From positions 30,650,710-30,714,709 of the forward strand of contig CM032120.1 of assembly GCA_018894105.1 (NCBI GenBank): a DNA stretch of 64,000 nucleotides. The letters run 5' to 3'. Below, piece by piece: positions 46,384-58,111 of the stretch. A program made the translations under genes and the position numbers. The DNA is from Jacaranda mimosifolia (Eukaryota > Streptophyta > Magnoliopsida > Lamiales > Bignoniaceae). The notes beneath the pieces are model-generated. The model did no database searches. It was not told the origin of the DNA and was given only the letters and a program-made list of their open reading frames with translations. Numbering within the stretch: position 1 is the stretch's first letter; every line of letters starts with the position of its first letter.

Positions 46384-48882
46384 TCAAGGGTTGTTCGGCC
46401 CCTCTCCCTTCGCCCGTATGGAGCTCTTTTCTTCTTGCCCTAGAAATCGAGACGAGCTTACTTCGTCAACCAAGAAAGGATGCTCACCTAGTGGAAAATA
46501 GTCAGCCACATTGACTCTGCCATCTCTGATGTTGAAGGCGAAGTCGTTGGCAAAGTCAAACTCCATGGTCGTAGCTTCTGCTCTGACCTGGTGAGTAGCA
46601 ACAGTAACAGGAGGTGCGGGAGGCTCTTCTACCAGAGCAGCCTCTGTGGGGTGGGCCCCCTTGACTGTAGTAGCCTCTTCGGGATGGGACCCCTCCACTG
46701 GAGCGCCATCCTCAGGGTACGGGTGGAGTTGTTCATCGAGAATATAGTTTAGGCGATCCTTGTCCTCGATGCTAATGTTGTACCCCAAGAACTCTAGTTG
46801 CTTCACGGCCTTGCCAAATGCATCCTTTATATCATTGAGAGAAAAGATAATGCTGGCATCCAAAAAGCAGAAGTCAGCATGAACTGTTGAATAGCCTCCC
46901 GTCAAATGTCAAGTAGCATTCGACTAAACTCCCATCGAGCAAATCCCAGGGCCGTCTTATACCCCTGAGCTCAACCGTTATCATAGTACGATTGTGCCTC
47001 CACTTGGGCCTTCTTTAGAGCTCATCGGCGGTGCTCCTCGCACTCACGACAGCCAGCAGCTCGGCGTCTTTAGCTTCAAGTTTTGCATCCCTCTCCTAGA
47101 GCTGCTTGGTCAAGCGCTCGACCTCCATCTTGGCAGACTCAAGCTCAACTCTTCTCAGTTCTATATCCTTGTGCTCCTCTCGCATTCGTTCCGCCTTGTC
47201 GAGCACCATTTTCGACCTCTAGAACATATGGTAACCCAATTGCCCGACCTACAAAGACAGCATTTTCATCAGCACATATGGAATACCTTCAGCACCCAAG
47301 TACTAGATATGGTTTGACCAAAATCTTACCATATTCGTATGGTACGCCAAGGCCTTCATCGCTGCGCTTTAGCTATTCTCTATCATTTTTCACTAGTCAG
47401 AGGCGAACAGACCAGCCATCAGAACCTTCATTGATAAGGCCCTAGACTCCCCCGCAGTTATAATCGAATAGAGTTTTAGACCGTGAGCTTGGTCCCAAAC
47501 TGGGGAGACGACAAGTCTGTCAAGTCGAACAGTTTCGCATCATCCCAGCGATCAAATAGGTCGAATTGAATGGTCGCCCTGACCTTCCCCTTGCCATTAT
47601 CGCCCGCGGTCTTCTTCATCGCAGGCCCCGCCTGGGTAGTTGCGGGCCTTTTACCTCGACTAACAGGGTTAGTGCTCTAAGGCGCCGCTTGTCAGGCAGG
47701 TACAGTAGTGTCCATAGGAATTGCGGCTATAGGCCACGCTGTAGCTGATGCGATCGGCTCTCATTGAGGTCCCGTGCCCCCCTGGCGCTCACGGTTCTCT
47801 CGATTCCTTTCGGCGCGAGCAATGGCCTGGGCGCACATCTGATTCATTATCTCTTCTCGGTTTGCACAATAACAAGTGACAAAGCATATTAATCTCGACC
47901 AAACATATAGAAACATAACAGTTAAGAGCAATGTATAAAAGTATCTACCTAATTGAGCGTCCATGGGCAGGCGACAGGCTCGCCAGCACAAGACTTCTTT
48001 CCTCAATATAGCCAAAAGCCTCCATCTAGCCAAACTCGACGAGATCCTGCACAAAAGTGTTTGGCCAAGTCGGAGTTTAGTTCCCCGACATCTCGACGTG
48101 CCCTCTCATCCAAGCTCTCAGGATATTAAAGCCCATCCCTAGGAGCCCGAACATAAAAATATCTATTTTCCCACTTTTGGCCAAAGAAAGAAGCTAGGGT
48201 TACCAAGAATTTTCGACGAAGGCGGGTAGTCAGGTAATAAAAGCCTGACTCCTCGATACTTCCTAACTTACAAGATATGGGTAGATGAAACAGATTGCTA
48301 AAGTTAGCAAAGGTATGAGGTTGACTGTGGATGCGCATCAAAACGACGAACTGTATATTGTCGAAAAACAATTGGGGAGGAGTTGGGTAATCCAGACCTG
48401 CAGACCCCTCAACGGTCGACTATTGGCTCAGCTAGGGAAAACCTAAGCCCACACCTAAGATCATCCTCGAACACAGTAATGCAGCTATTGGGTGGTCGGT
48501 GCATCCAACCCCCAAACCCCGGGACAATAAGCTCATAGTCTAGAGGAATGTGGTATATTCCCCTAAGCATACTCAGGTCCTCTTCTACGACCTCTGACCT
48601 AACCTCACTATAATGATTAGGAGTAAACAACAGACCACGGGACATTGGAGGTTCACTTGGCCTAGCCTCGACCCCAGTAGTAACTCGATCACTACTCAAC
48701 GTCGAGCTATCGCTCGACAAACTACCAGAATCATTGGTCGAGTCCTCTTCACTGCTATTCGGAACCCTATCCGACTTGGTCGCTTCACTATCGCTCCCTC
48801 GGTTACCCTCATCATACCCAAAAACCCTCAACATAGTGGACATACTATTGACTTCAAAAATAAAAAGTAAAAGTACGCTCAA
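46384..48882 (-). pseudogene. Antisense additional ORF of the Tat-type element
   Basis: Opposite to gag-pol and just inside the 3' LTR. Read from 48882, the N-terminus is acidic/serine-rich (GSDSEATKSDRVPNSSEEDS), then YHIPLDYELIVPGFGGWMHR and ITVFEDDLRCGLRFSLAEP. This matches the 'putative gypsy type transposon' family (PF04195-like). It continues in other frames at 48371-48126 (FANFSNLFHLPIS, FFGQKWENRYFYVR), at 48054-47761, at about 47620-47540 (DNGKGKVRATIQFDLFDRWD), and in a coiled-coil at 47220-47000 (ERMREEHKDIELRRVELES). The C-terminal part is 46905-46384 (KDAFGKAVKQLEFLGYNISI, FPLGEHPFLVDEVSSSRF). Its function in such elements is unknown. Frameshifts show it is no longer intact. Confidence 0.75.
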
Positions 48883-49000
48883 GAATGTGAAAGATACTTA
48901 CGTGGTTTGAGTGACTAAAATCAGAATGCTGAAGGCAATAAAATGCTGGAATCGACCTCACGCAATGCTATAATTGTAAGAATGAGGGCTTTTTACTGCA

Positions 49001-49012
49001 CATATATATATG
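49001..49012 (-). promoter_or_regulatory. Possible TATA box for the antisense ORF
   Basis: CATATATATATG lies about 120 bp upstream of the antisense start at 48882, within the region between that ORF and the 3' LTR. AT-rich words are common here, so support is weak. Confidence 0.2.
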
Positions 49013-49224
49013 ACCCAGTGCACGGAACCCTAAACGTCTGCAATTATCACTCTGCCGACGCTTGACGCTTCGCTGACTAATGTAACAGCTATATTAAATG
49101 TGCCAAAACTTTGGTTGACTTTGAAGAAATCCAGCCGATATTGAGAAGCCCTGATCGCTTTGCTAGGCCAAGCCAACAACACAGCTACTCCCTATTCCTC
49201 CTCATCGACAAACTCGATCAGGAC

Positions 49225-49243
49225 ACGGGAGTTGGGGGGCTTA
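49225..49243 (+). other. Polypurine-tract region
   Basis: ACGGGAGTTGGGGGGCTTA immediately precedes the 3' LTR. A purine-rich run at this place primes plus-strand synthesis in LTR elements. Confidence 0.65.
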
Positions 49244-50009
49244 TGATATGGGATAGCCCAATTGGCCTAGCCCAATAAATATTGACCCAAGAGCGTACCA
49301 CCATGTCCATTTCGCTTTGGAGGCCCACTCATGTCGTCGACCTCAAGTACTTCTCCCCCCAGCATGAGGAGCGACATTAATATCGACCAACCAAATCATG
49401 AGTCAAGCACGACACCAACGGGAGAGTTCGAATGCCATGCCCACGGTCATTCCCCCACATCCAGAGTCTGCTCTAAGGTCGATAAGTTGCAGAGTCTTTC
49501 CTCTGTCGTATTAAATGTACTGACAAGGGGCATGCCTCCGCATTAATGGTGCATGCCGCCCCAGTACTGCCTGTCCCGTTGCTCCTGACAAAGGACGCAT
49601 CGCCAGAGTACTATTCTGACCATGAAAACTGGAGATGAAGCCACATGGAATAGTACAGAATTGAGAGATGACCCAAACCCCCTATGCAAGGCCATGATCC
49701 CTCTTTGTGTGGGAAGGGCTTCTGGGACATATCAACCGCCAGGAGAAGGCTATAAAAACTCCATTGTCGGTCCCTCATGAGGTATGTCATTATATACTAC
49801 AAAGCCCTCACTCTCCTGCTCATCTCATCTGGCCATTCTTATACTGACTTGAGCATCGGAGTGCTATAGTCGATGGCACCTCGCCTAGCCTGATGTTTGT
49901 TCGTGATTGCATGACTTAGCCCAGCTGTGGAGCTCATTCACTCGACCAGGCAGGTCGATCCACCAGGATTCCATCCCAACCCAGTTATATACGGTTTTCA
50001 ATCTCATAA
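49244..50009 (+). repeat. 3' LTR
   Basis: Starts TGATATGGGATAGCCCAATT and ends ATCTCATAA, where the 5' copy ends CCTCATCA. It is 766 bp against 804 bp, with ~27 bp missing near 49480 and many transitions relative to the 5' LTR. The element is therefore not recent. Confidence 0.9.
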
Positions 50010-50440
50010 ATACTTTTTTGCATAAGCATATATAACTTGCTGATAACATATAAAATGCATATATTTACTGATGTAATTCGAATAATATTAAAAATAATAT
50101 TAAAACTGAATAATTATAGACTCACTCAAAAAAAAAAAAATCTACAGTAATATATAAAAAATATTTTACTAATAAATACTTGTATTTTAATAAATTTTTA
50201 CAAAAGGGTAATTTGACCATTTAAAAAATTCATTCCATTATTAGCGATCATTCCTCTTTATCAATTATTAGAATGAAATGGAATCAAGAAGATGATGACG
50301 ATTCCATTCATTTCTCATTCCTTAAACGTACCAATCATAGGATAAACTATACCAACATTATTTTTTTCCCAACTTCATTCAATCCCTAAAGTCATTCCAT
50401 TCCCACCTAATTTCATTCCTACGTACCAATCACCACCTTA
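50010..50440. mobile_element. Right part of the split inverted-repeat element
   Basis: It is the inverse counterpart of 38403-39083. It begins immediately at the ATACT duplication of the retrotransposon and ends in GTACCAATCACC. No coding capacity. Confidence 0.65.
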
Positions 50441-51069
50441 GTGTTTTATTTTGGTTTGTGTTTTTCTCGTCGACACGTCCATTGGAATGGTAAGGAAAAA
50501 TACCTTTAACAATTAATTTGTGTTTTTTATTTTTATTTTTTTTGGGTTTGTGCAACCAATCTTGACAAGTGGCTAATCACATATCCAGTTCACGTTAATT
50601 CCATAAAGCAACAGCCTATCTGGCACACGTGGAATGATTCGTCGCACGTGGGAAGACAGATAGCTACGTAGTTTACAGGAAACCCAGAAAACGAAGAAAG
50701 GCGGTTCATCACTCGTGCCTTTGACTTTTTGTTGGATATTTCAGCCGTTGATGTAGACTATGAGGCAAATGTGTAGCCGTTGATTTTTGCCCTTTACGCG
50801 TCTTTTTTTCTTCTCTCTTTTTGTTTTTTGTTTTTTGGTTTTTGTTTTTTTGTTTTTCCCCTCCCACCAACTGACCCAATCTGAAATCGTAACATTTTGG
50901 ATTCATATTTTATTAGATGCATGAGTAAAATATCTTATCTATATCAAAGATGGATGCACAAGTATTATTCTAAGGTTTATTATAAGTAATTAATTATTAC
51001 TAATTGTATTAAATTAATTAAACTCGATTTTTGGGCTAAAGAATTAGCATTTAAAATTTTCAAGATTCT
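50441..51069. other. Promoter-like GC-richer stretch without a gene
   Basis: 50560-50800 contains CACACGTGG and GCACGTGGG G-box-type words and two AGCCGTTGAT words (50743 and 50775), and is less AT-rich than its surroundings. A pyrimidine-rich run (TTTTTG repeats) follows at 50800-50860. It looks like an orphaned gene flank; no coding sequence follows in either direction. Confidence 0.4.
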
Positions 51070-51690
51070 GAAAAATAAATTACTTGGGTTACTGAAAATT
51101 CAATTCATAATAACAGAACTCGCACCGACAATTTGCTTTCCAACTCTTGAAATCAAAGAAAACTTATACATTAAGACTTAATTAATTAACATAATATTAT
51201 CATGTAATCAACTCTACACTTTACTGTAAGAGAAAATCAATTAATGTGCACTTTAGTTCCTTTCGGAATTCCTTTCACGTACATTGCTTTTCGTTTCTGT
51301 TTATCCAACCCATTTGTCTAACGGAACTGATGTTTCCCATATAAAGCTACCATCTGATCAGTTGGCCATATTGGATATTTTTCCATTTGACATTTCAATA
51401 CCAAGTTACAGTCAATAGATAAGGCATAGGTAATGAGTCATGGAAAGGTACATATATATTCATAAAGAAATTGTTCCTTTTTCTTTTTTTGGCCCACGAA
51501 TGAGATGATTTAAAGTTACTTATATCCCCACATACGTTAGGCATATATCACCAAATTGGACTAATTACATAATAAACTTTATTTTATATAATCACTTATA
51601 TTAAGCTAAATCGACTCTAAAATTTACTAACACTAATGTTTAAGTCTTCATGTATTGCGCTGAATTTTTAATTTTACAAATATAGGTTAG
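51070..51690 (+). repeat. Local duplication, copy 1
   Basis: It is collinear with 62180-63110: AAATTCAATTCATA, AATGTGCACTTTAGTT, TTTTTATCCAA-like words, TGATGTTTCC(C/T)ATAT(A/G)AAGCTA, TAATAGATAA and ATGAGTCATGGA occur in the same order. The final anchor is TTCAT(G/A)TATTGC(G/A)C. Copy 1 has no gene downstream, while copy 2 lies just before the RCI2-like promoter. Confidence 0.7.
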
Positions 51691-52199
51691 GGAGTATTTG
51701 GTTAAGTTTACGTTTAAAGTAACATATAAAATATTAATAATTAGGTTTTATTTTAATAACAAGCTATTGAAATATTTAGATAAAATAGTATTATAAAATT
51801 TATAAAATAGGAATATATAATAATAATTTTGAAATTTATAAAAATAAAATAAGTTTGTAATTAAAATGTTAAAAAATAAGTGATTGCTTCCTTGTTTGTT
51901 TTCTTTAAAAGCTTATGAAATTTCAAGGGAAAAATACAAATTTAGTTTTGTAACTTGATTCTACTGGCAAAGTAGAACTTTAAATATTCGAACCTTATAA
52001 TAGGTACACTACCTATTAAATTTTGGCAATTTGAGGACAAAATTTGGCCTGAATTCTATCTTCCTTCGGCCCGATTTGCGTTGCATCCTACGCCGCATCG
52101 CTTGGAGACTCGTAAGCAAACTCGTCCAACATTCTCTCCTGCATGGATTATACGAAGTAGTGACAATTGATAGCATTGGTGAAAAGAAACAAATCTCAC
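51691..52199. other. Intergenic DNA with a small dispersed repeat
   Basis: AT-rich up to about 51930. Then 51930-52100 is a relative of 5530-5720 (TTTTGGCAATTTGAGG, followed by a GGCC-GAATTC-like region). The 71-residue frame at 52031-52246 is not recognised. Confidence 0.4.
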
Positions 52200-55100
52200 C
52201 ACTTAGGAAGAATATTTCACCCTTCTTAGAGCTTTACATACGTTGATCAACTCATGCACTTTGTACTTGACCTTAACAAAGTACTGTATGTTTCCAAAGG
52301 TCATGCACTTAGAGGCTGATCAACTAACTCTTAGATTTTGTTCTTAGCTAACGAACTCACTTTCTCCTTTGCATCAGCTATCCACTTTAAATAATAAATG
52401 AAGGCACAAGTGTCAACTTTGGCTCATCAATATCCACAATAAATGATCACAAAGGATACCTACTCAAATCTCATAGGAATATTTCAGATTCACTCCTGCT
52501 TGTGAAATTTGAAAGTATATTTTTTATTAAGTGACATGCCCCTGCTAATATCAAGGTTGATCCCACTGATCCTACTAGATTAGCTTTAAAAAGCAACGCC
52601 GTCATTAGTAAAATGAGTGCCTATTTAAAGATCTTGCAACTCATATAGTTTGAGATTCATTCAGGCTTCACATATGATCTAGTAAATCCCCCTCAAGAAC
52701 TTTTTTTTATGCAACTTTAATCTTTGATATTTTCTCCAATATGGTGTTCGTCACCTTGTGAGAACATATCTTGTCAATTCGTTTAGGCGCATACCACAAA
52801 CTTTGACTTGCTACCATCTTACAAAAATTAGAAAATTTATTTTAAGACTCATATTTTCATGATATAGGCTAAAATCAAGAATTATATCTCTTCAAGTAAG
52901 ATAACATCAATTTGTGCCATCAATCTAGCTTAACTAGAAAAAATGATTCCTCAATTTTCACAAGTCCTTTTAGTTGCAAAGTGTTTGGAATCACATTTTA
53001 ACTTGCACGATTATTTTGCTTTAAATATTTGTCCAAACTATTCAAAGATGATTTTCTTGTTCCCTATCAGTGCATCGAATCTCTATGTTCATGCTTCAAT
53101 TGATTCTTTACCCTTCCAAAATGTTTTGACAAACTTAGCAATTTTGACTGATAAGAAATGAGATGTGCTAACTAATAGTGTGAAAAGTAAGAGAAACATA
53201 GTGCATTTTTTAGTGTCTGTCACTCATAAGTCCACACTCAATTTTAGTGCACTAGCTTTAGAGGATAAGTGATGCTCTTTCATTTCCAGTAGGCTTTTCC
53301 CGCTAGAAAATTTTTTAAAAAACTGAGATTGACCTTAGCGAGTAAGCCCAACATCATCAAGCTATCATGGTAATTTTTCTAGCTAATATGCCGAAAATAA
53401 ATGAAAAACTATTAAAAATATACTAGTTTAAATCAATTACATCATTAGAAGAATGATCTATATCGTAAAGGTACTCATAAAATATGGACAAACCATGCTC
53501 AACTAATGTCTCACAAATGCTTCAGTTATATTTAGACCATATCAGATAATTAGTGCCTTTTGCACCTCTTGTAGCTCACACATATTGTTGAGCTTGGAGA
53601 AATCAGCTTATGCCCATTGCTAAGCTAAGGTATCACTTCGCCAACTCATAATACCTTTTCTTTTTGCATCATTTTTGACATGTGGTTGTATAATACTTTA
53701 TATTAGTCCATATTCTTGATCAATCCCTAACCATATGCCACGTATTTTCAATATCTAATATCCAACAAAGAGAGAATTAGAAATACTAACAAACAAAGGA
53801 ATGCAAGAGCTTTGATAATCAAACTTTATCCTAGTACAAGAATGAGTGAAGTAAATTATTTCAAAAGTTTCTAACACTTTAACATTTGATGATATTTTGA
53901 TTGATTCTATTATTATATTGGCACATTTGTCATTTTATTGAAGCAGTAAATGGTTCTAGTTTTGTTGTTTGGCTTTGTCTAGCATATCTTTGATTGTGCC
54001 AACATCACCTTAGTGGTTAACATAAGTCACAAACACAACTTGACTTTCCATAATCAACTTGTCAAAAATATGATCGATAGCACAAACTAAACTTATCCGT
54101 AAATATGCACAAATAGCAATTAAGGATAATTAGAATATTTTCTTATGAGTGAACTCATATTGTAAGTAGAGCTCAAATTCTTGGTTGCGGGTTTAATCAA
54201 TTAAAGTGCAAATTTATATTTGATCTACTTATTAATTGTTAGCATCAAAATAACGATAATATTAGGCAACTCGTCCATTTTTTCATGTTTAATATACTTG
54301 CAACTAAAAATAGTGAATTGGTCTAAGATTAATAAAATTTATTTCGCAAGATAGACACAACCTAATATTTTATTCTAGATCCGAGTAAATTAATTATTAT
54401 CCCTTTATACCTAGTGAAATCTAAAATTTTGCAACTCATTCTAGTAATCATTTCCCATTGAGTTAAAAGGAATAATAAAGATTTACTGATCCTAAATAAA
54501 ATAATCATCATCCAAATAAATAAAATATGCATGCCATTTTGTGAATATCAACAAAAATATTAGCCCCATCGGACTACATTGACATTTGGTGCCTCACATT
54601 GAGATCATTTATCATGATGGTAATTAAATGAAATATCCCCCTAAAAAAAATGATTGAACACAATTTCAAAATAAATTGATCTAATAAATGCATGCCTCAA
54701 AATATTAAAAATATTTCATTGATCCAAGGCCTATTACATCAATCTAATAATAATAAAACTGGGGATACCATCATTGCCACAAACTCTTCCATGAATAAAG
54801 AACCTAAGAATGAATAATCAAAATAATAAAAGCTTAATTAACATAAGCACCAACATGTCAATGTCAATGCATGCATAAACTAATACATCCCATTTACACA
54901 ATCTTAATTGCATCATATAAATAATTACAAAAGTGCAATAGAGCATGTGATTCGTGAACATATTGTGGAACAATTGATTTAACGATCAACCACATAGGAA
55001 GATAGAGTATATCTTTATATATATATATATATGTACATAATTTTGACTTATAAACATATTTGTATGCGACCTTTATGCGCAAAATATCCCAAAATTATTT

Positions 55101-55677
55101 TCTATTAATTCCCAACGAAATAAATACATTAAAACATGAGGGTCAAAATATATATGTTTATATCTTATCTTATGCTTGTTTTAGGTGAATAATTTATTCT
55201 TTGAATAACTTATCATACTTTACAATATGATATAAATATTATAATAAAGATTACAAAATATATTCTATTTTAGCTAAAAGAATTTTTGCTAGAAATTCAA
55301 TTTTTAGGCTAAAACTTCAAAAAATTATATATCTCATTTTAAATATGTTTTTGAGTAATATATGTTTCAAACCTAACTATTTTAATTTCTACAAGATGAT
55401 CTAAACACCTCACAGCAAAACCAAAAATTAGGGTTCAAAATTTATAATTTAAAAAATGAATCTTAATATATCTTATATTCAATTTCTCTCAAATTATTTA
55501 TCTGTTTATCACTTAATTTTAAACACATGATATACATGCCAAGATTTACATATGGTAAAAAATTCATGCCAAAATTTTTTACTTTCGAAAATTATAAATT
55601 TTAAGCATAAAATAATTCTATTCAATTTGGTCAAATCAATAGCCGAAAATGAGCCCTATTAGCTCTGATACCATTAT
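52200..55677 (-). pseudogene. Decayed internal region of a Ty1/copia element
   Basis: At 52420 down to 52240 the minus strand reads, across frames, WIADAKEKVSSLAKNKI, then ELVDQPL and FVKVKYKVHELINV. This is the opening of the copia reverse transcriptase (W..A...E..SL..N.TWELV..P). The rest of the region, which should hold integrase, protease and gag between the RT piece and the LTR at 55678, is too decayed to assign domain by domain. No second LTR was found to the left, so the 3' part is missing. The copia call also rests on the primer site at 55662. Confidence 0.5.
55662..55673 (-). other. Primer-binding site, initiator tRNA-Met type
   Basis: On minus the sequence is TGGTATCAGAGC, complementary to the 3' end of plant initiator tRNA-Met and usual for Ty1/copia elements. 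It sits four bases inside the LTR edge. Confidence 0.8.
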
Positions 55678-56310
55678 TGGAAATAATTGCACATAAATAA
55701 TTAATATCCATATAGAATAAAATAGATGGTACAATATTGCTTTTTAGTCAGCAGAAGTTTTAGGAATACCACCTTGGATCAAAGCTCGTCTACAAGCCTC
55801 TAAATGCACATGGACTTCAAGTTTCTTGATTCGAACATCTCTGAAGTATAAACTCCACATGCTTTAACTTTGAACAACTTCCTCAATCTCTACTCATCAT
55901 ATGAGGTTTTTATTAGAATTTTCACATTCTTACACACCTCAAACCCTTGGAGACAATTTGGCAATACTCCAAGAAAAATTGAGAAATAAGAACTATGAAA
56001 ATAGAGTGAGTATATAGAGAGAGTGAATACTCAAATTGTGTGTGTTAAACTCCTAGGAAGAGGGCCTATTTATAGATGAGTCTTTCAAGAGTTCAATCCA
56101 ACTAAGATGCAACAGAGATATGAATAATGCCTATCACACACAATGGAGAGTTATCTTCCTAAATATGAATGAGTATTATCTATCCACATCTTGACAAAAG
56201 AAAGAGTTTTAATCCAATAAGAACTATAATCCATCTAAATGTAAATAAGATCAATCCAACTATGAATGCCTATTAAGTCCAGGGTCCAAGACCTAACCCA
56301 ATTTGTAACA
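55678..56310 (-). repeat. 5' LTR of the copia element
   Basis: Read on minus it starts TGTTACAAATTGGGTTAG and ends AATTATTTCCA, then the primer site. Length is 633 bp with TG...CA ends. The start could instead lie a few bases away, since it abuts the next element. Confidence 0.65.
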
Positions 56311-56770
56311 GTATCATAGATAAATAAATTTTGAGCCAATTAGAAAGTAATATGTGTAAAATAATATGCTAGTTATTAAATTTAATTCTCAATATATAAA
56401 TAGTTAACTTTAATTGATATTCTAATATTTATTTATGCTCAAATCAAATATCTACAATTGTCAATATAAAGTATCACAACCAATCAAATTAAGTTTTATG
56501 ACATGAAAATTTTGGGCTAACCAAGTTATGACACGTGGCGTGTCTATGTACGCAGACCAATCAAGTCAAAGATATTTGATATCATCTCATCAAAGAGTAA
56601 CTATCAAAGAAGTTCAAGTTATCTGGGAGTCTTCTACTAAACATCTATATAAAGGGATGACCAAAGCTCATTCAACACACAACAACTCAAGTCATAGCAA
56701 GTGAGAGAAACTTTAAAGGAGTTCAACAATTTTCTCAAGCAAATTCAAGGAGATCCAGGGTACTTAAGGC

Positions 56771-57355
56771 CAGTGTTTGAAAAATCGGACCATTTATTGA
56801 ACCGAAAAACTTACCGGTTCACTGGTTCAACTATTGGTCGGACTGTAATTGAACCGCAATTGAACCGTGACATCATAATTACAATATATATATATGTTTA
56901 TAAATATATATTACTTAAAAATTAATAAAATGTCAAAATATAAAACATAAAGAGCTTAAATAATATTATCTAACATTACAATCCAAATTTCACAATTCAT
57001 ATTATAAATGATCACAACAAATTAAATATATAAAGTCTAAATTTTAAATTTGAGCGTGTGTAGGTTAATTATAAACTCTAAACTAAGGTTTTTTTTTACT
57101 TTTAGATAGCTTGTGAGGTATACCTTAACCTTCAAACTTTGTACTTAGACCAAAAATATTTTAAAAAAAATAATTTTATTAAAAATTAAATGGAAAAATT
57201 GGTCCAGCGGTCTGACCGGCTGGTTTGAACGGTTTTTACAAAATATGGCATTTTTTTCAATTTTTCAATTTTTTGAGAAAATCGAACCGGTTCGGCGGCT
57301 GGTTAAGGGTCCGACCAGTCTGACCGGCCAGTCCGATCCAGTTTTTTAAATAGTG
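56771..57355. mobile_element. hAT-type MITE, 585 bp
   Basis: The ends CAGTGTTTGAAAAATCGG and, inverted, CACTATTTAAAAAACTGG are terminal repeats. A perfect 8-bp duplication CTTAAGGC flanks it (56763-56770 and 57356-57363). CAGTG-type ends and 8-bp duplications are characteristic of hAT. Both ends carry AACCGGTT- and GGTCCGAC-like words (for example TTACCGGTTCACTGGTTC). No coding capacity. Confidence 0.85.
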
Positions 57356-57605
57356 CTTAAGGCGTTCTTCATGACCTTATTAAATTTTGGTGTTTGATTC
57401 GAGATTACGGTGTGAACCCTTGAATTGACATTATTTTTCTCAAGTCAAATTTAAGGAGATCTACTATGTTCAAGGCGTTCTTTGTGAAGCTCATTAAATT
57501 TTGGCATTTGATTCAAGATTGAGGTGCCAAACCCTCGAATTAGTGTTAAAATTTTCAAATCAAATTCAAGGAGATCCACGACAAGGCATTTTTTGCAAAG
57601 CTTAT

Positions 57606-57850
57606 TAAATTTTGGTATTTTATTTGATATTATGATGTAAATCCGTCGAATTGACGTTATATTCTCAATTAAATTTAAGAAGATCCATGGAGTTCAAGAT
57701 GTTCATTACAGAACTCATCAAAATCCTGACATTTAATTCCAGATTGATGTGCGAAACCCTTCAATTGACATTATATTTTTCAATCAAATCCAACGACATC
57801 CATGGTATTCAAGGCGTTCATTACGGAGCTCATCAAAGTTCAAAATCTTC
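57606..57850. repeat. Internal near-repeats of the LTR
   Basis: Within both LTRs, blocks of about 90-100 bp recur, with core GA(G/A)ATCCA(T/C)GG...TTCAAG(G/A)(C/T)GTTC...(C/T)TCAT(T/C)AAA followed by ATTTGATTC(G/A)AGATT and TCGAATTG(A/G)C(A/G)TTAT. The 5' copy shows about four and the 3' copy about four (61430-61830). They make the LTR internally repetitive. Confidence 0.65.
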
Positions 57851-57951
57851 TTTAGAAGGAAAGTATAAGAGGATTAGATTAGGGATTATGTTTTATACGA
57901 TTTTTCTTATCTTGTAATTTTTTTTTCGCATACAACGAAATTCACACTACA

Positions 57952-57975
57952 AATTTATGGCACACCCAGTAGGAC
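57952..57975 (+). other. Primer-binding-site region of the gag-only element
   Basis: AATTTATGGCACACCCAGT followed by AGGAC lies right after the LTR. It resembles the TTGGCACGCCCAGTGGGAC-type site common in plant Ty3/gypsy elements. Confidence 0.5.
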
Positions 57976-58111
57976 TATCTCTACCTCTCATTTATTCTTT
58001 TCATCAAAATTAAAGTATCAAATAACCACCAATAAGACCGCAACACTGAAAATTACTACCTCAAGTTTCTCATGTGCTTGAAAAAAAAGTGTCAGTGTCA
58101 TCACAAGAAAT

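Larger units (their letters stand above)
39084..50009 (+). mobile_element. Ty3/gypsy LTR retrotransposon, Tat-type, 10.9 kb
   Basis: Two direct LTRs (39084-39887 and 49244-50009) flank gag, protease, reverse transcriptase, RNase H, a second RNase H and integrase in Ty3/gypsy order on +. A perfect 5-bp ATACT repeat flanks the element (39079-39083 and 50010-50014). The second RNase H, the missing chromodomain, a tandem-repeat spacer after pol and an additional ORF on minus before the 3' LTR place it in the Tat lineage. All coding regions have stops or frameshifts and several active-site residues are lost, so it is inactive. It lies within an older inverted-repeat element. Confidence 0.9.
56316..57951 (+). 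repeat. 5' LTR of the gag-only element
   Basis: It is collinear with 60981-61966: TTTTGAGCCAATTAGAAAGT, CTACAATTGTCAATAT, CATTCAACACACAACAACTC, CTCAAGCAAATTCAA, and repeated GAGATCCA...TTCAAGGCGTTC...TTAAATTTTGG blocks. Removing the 593-bp hAT insertion and its duplication leaves ~1.04 kb, similar to the 3' copy. A TATAAAGGGATG box lies at about 56650. Confidence 0.8.

Noticed and set aside
46994..47445. + strand frames of 107 and 120 residues
   Set aside because: Shadows of the minus-strand coiled-coil region of the additional ORF.
48613..48870. + strand frame opposite the antisense ORF
   Set aside because: Shadow of the minus-strand PF04195-like domain.
38394..50436. TTA flanks as a PIF-type duplication of the split element
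   Set aside because: The terminal repeat does not start cleanly next to TTA on the left; the duplication remains unresolved.
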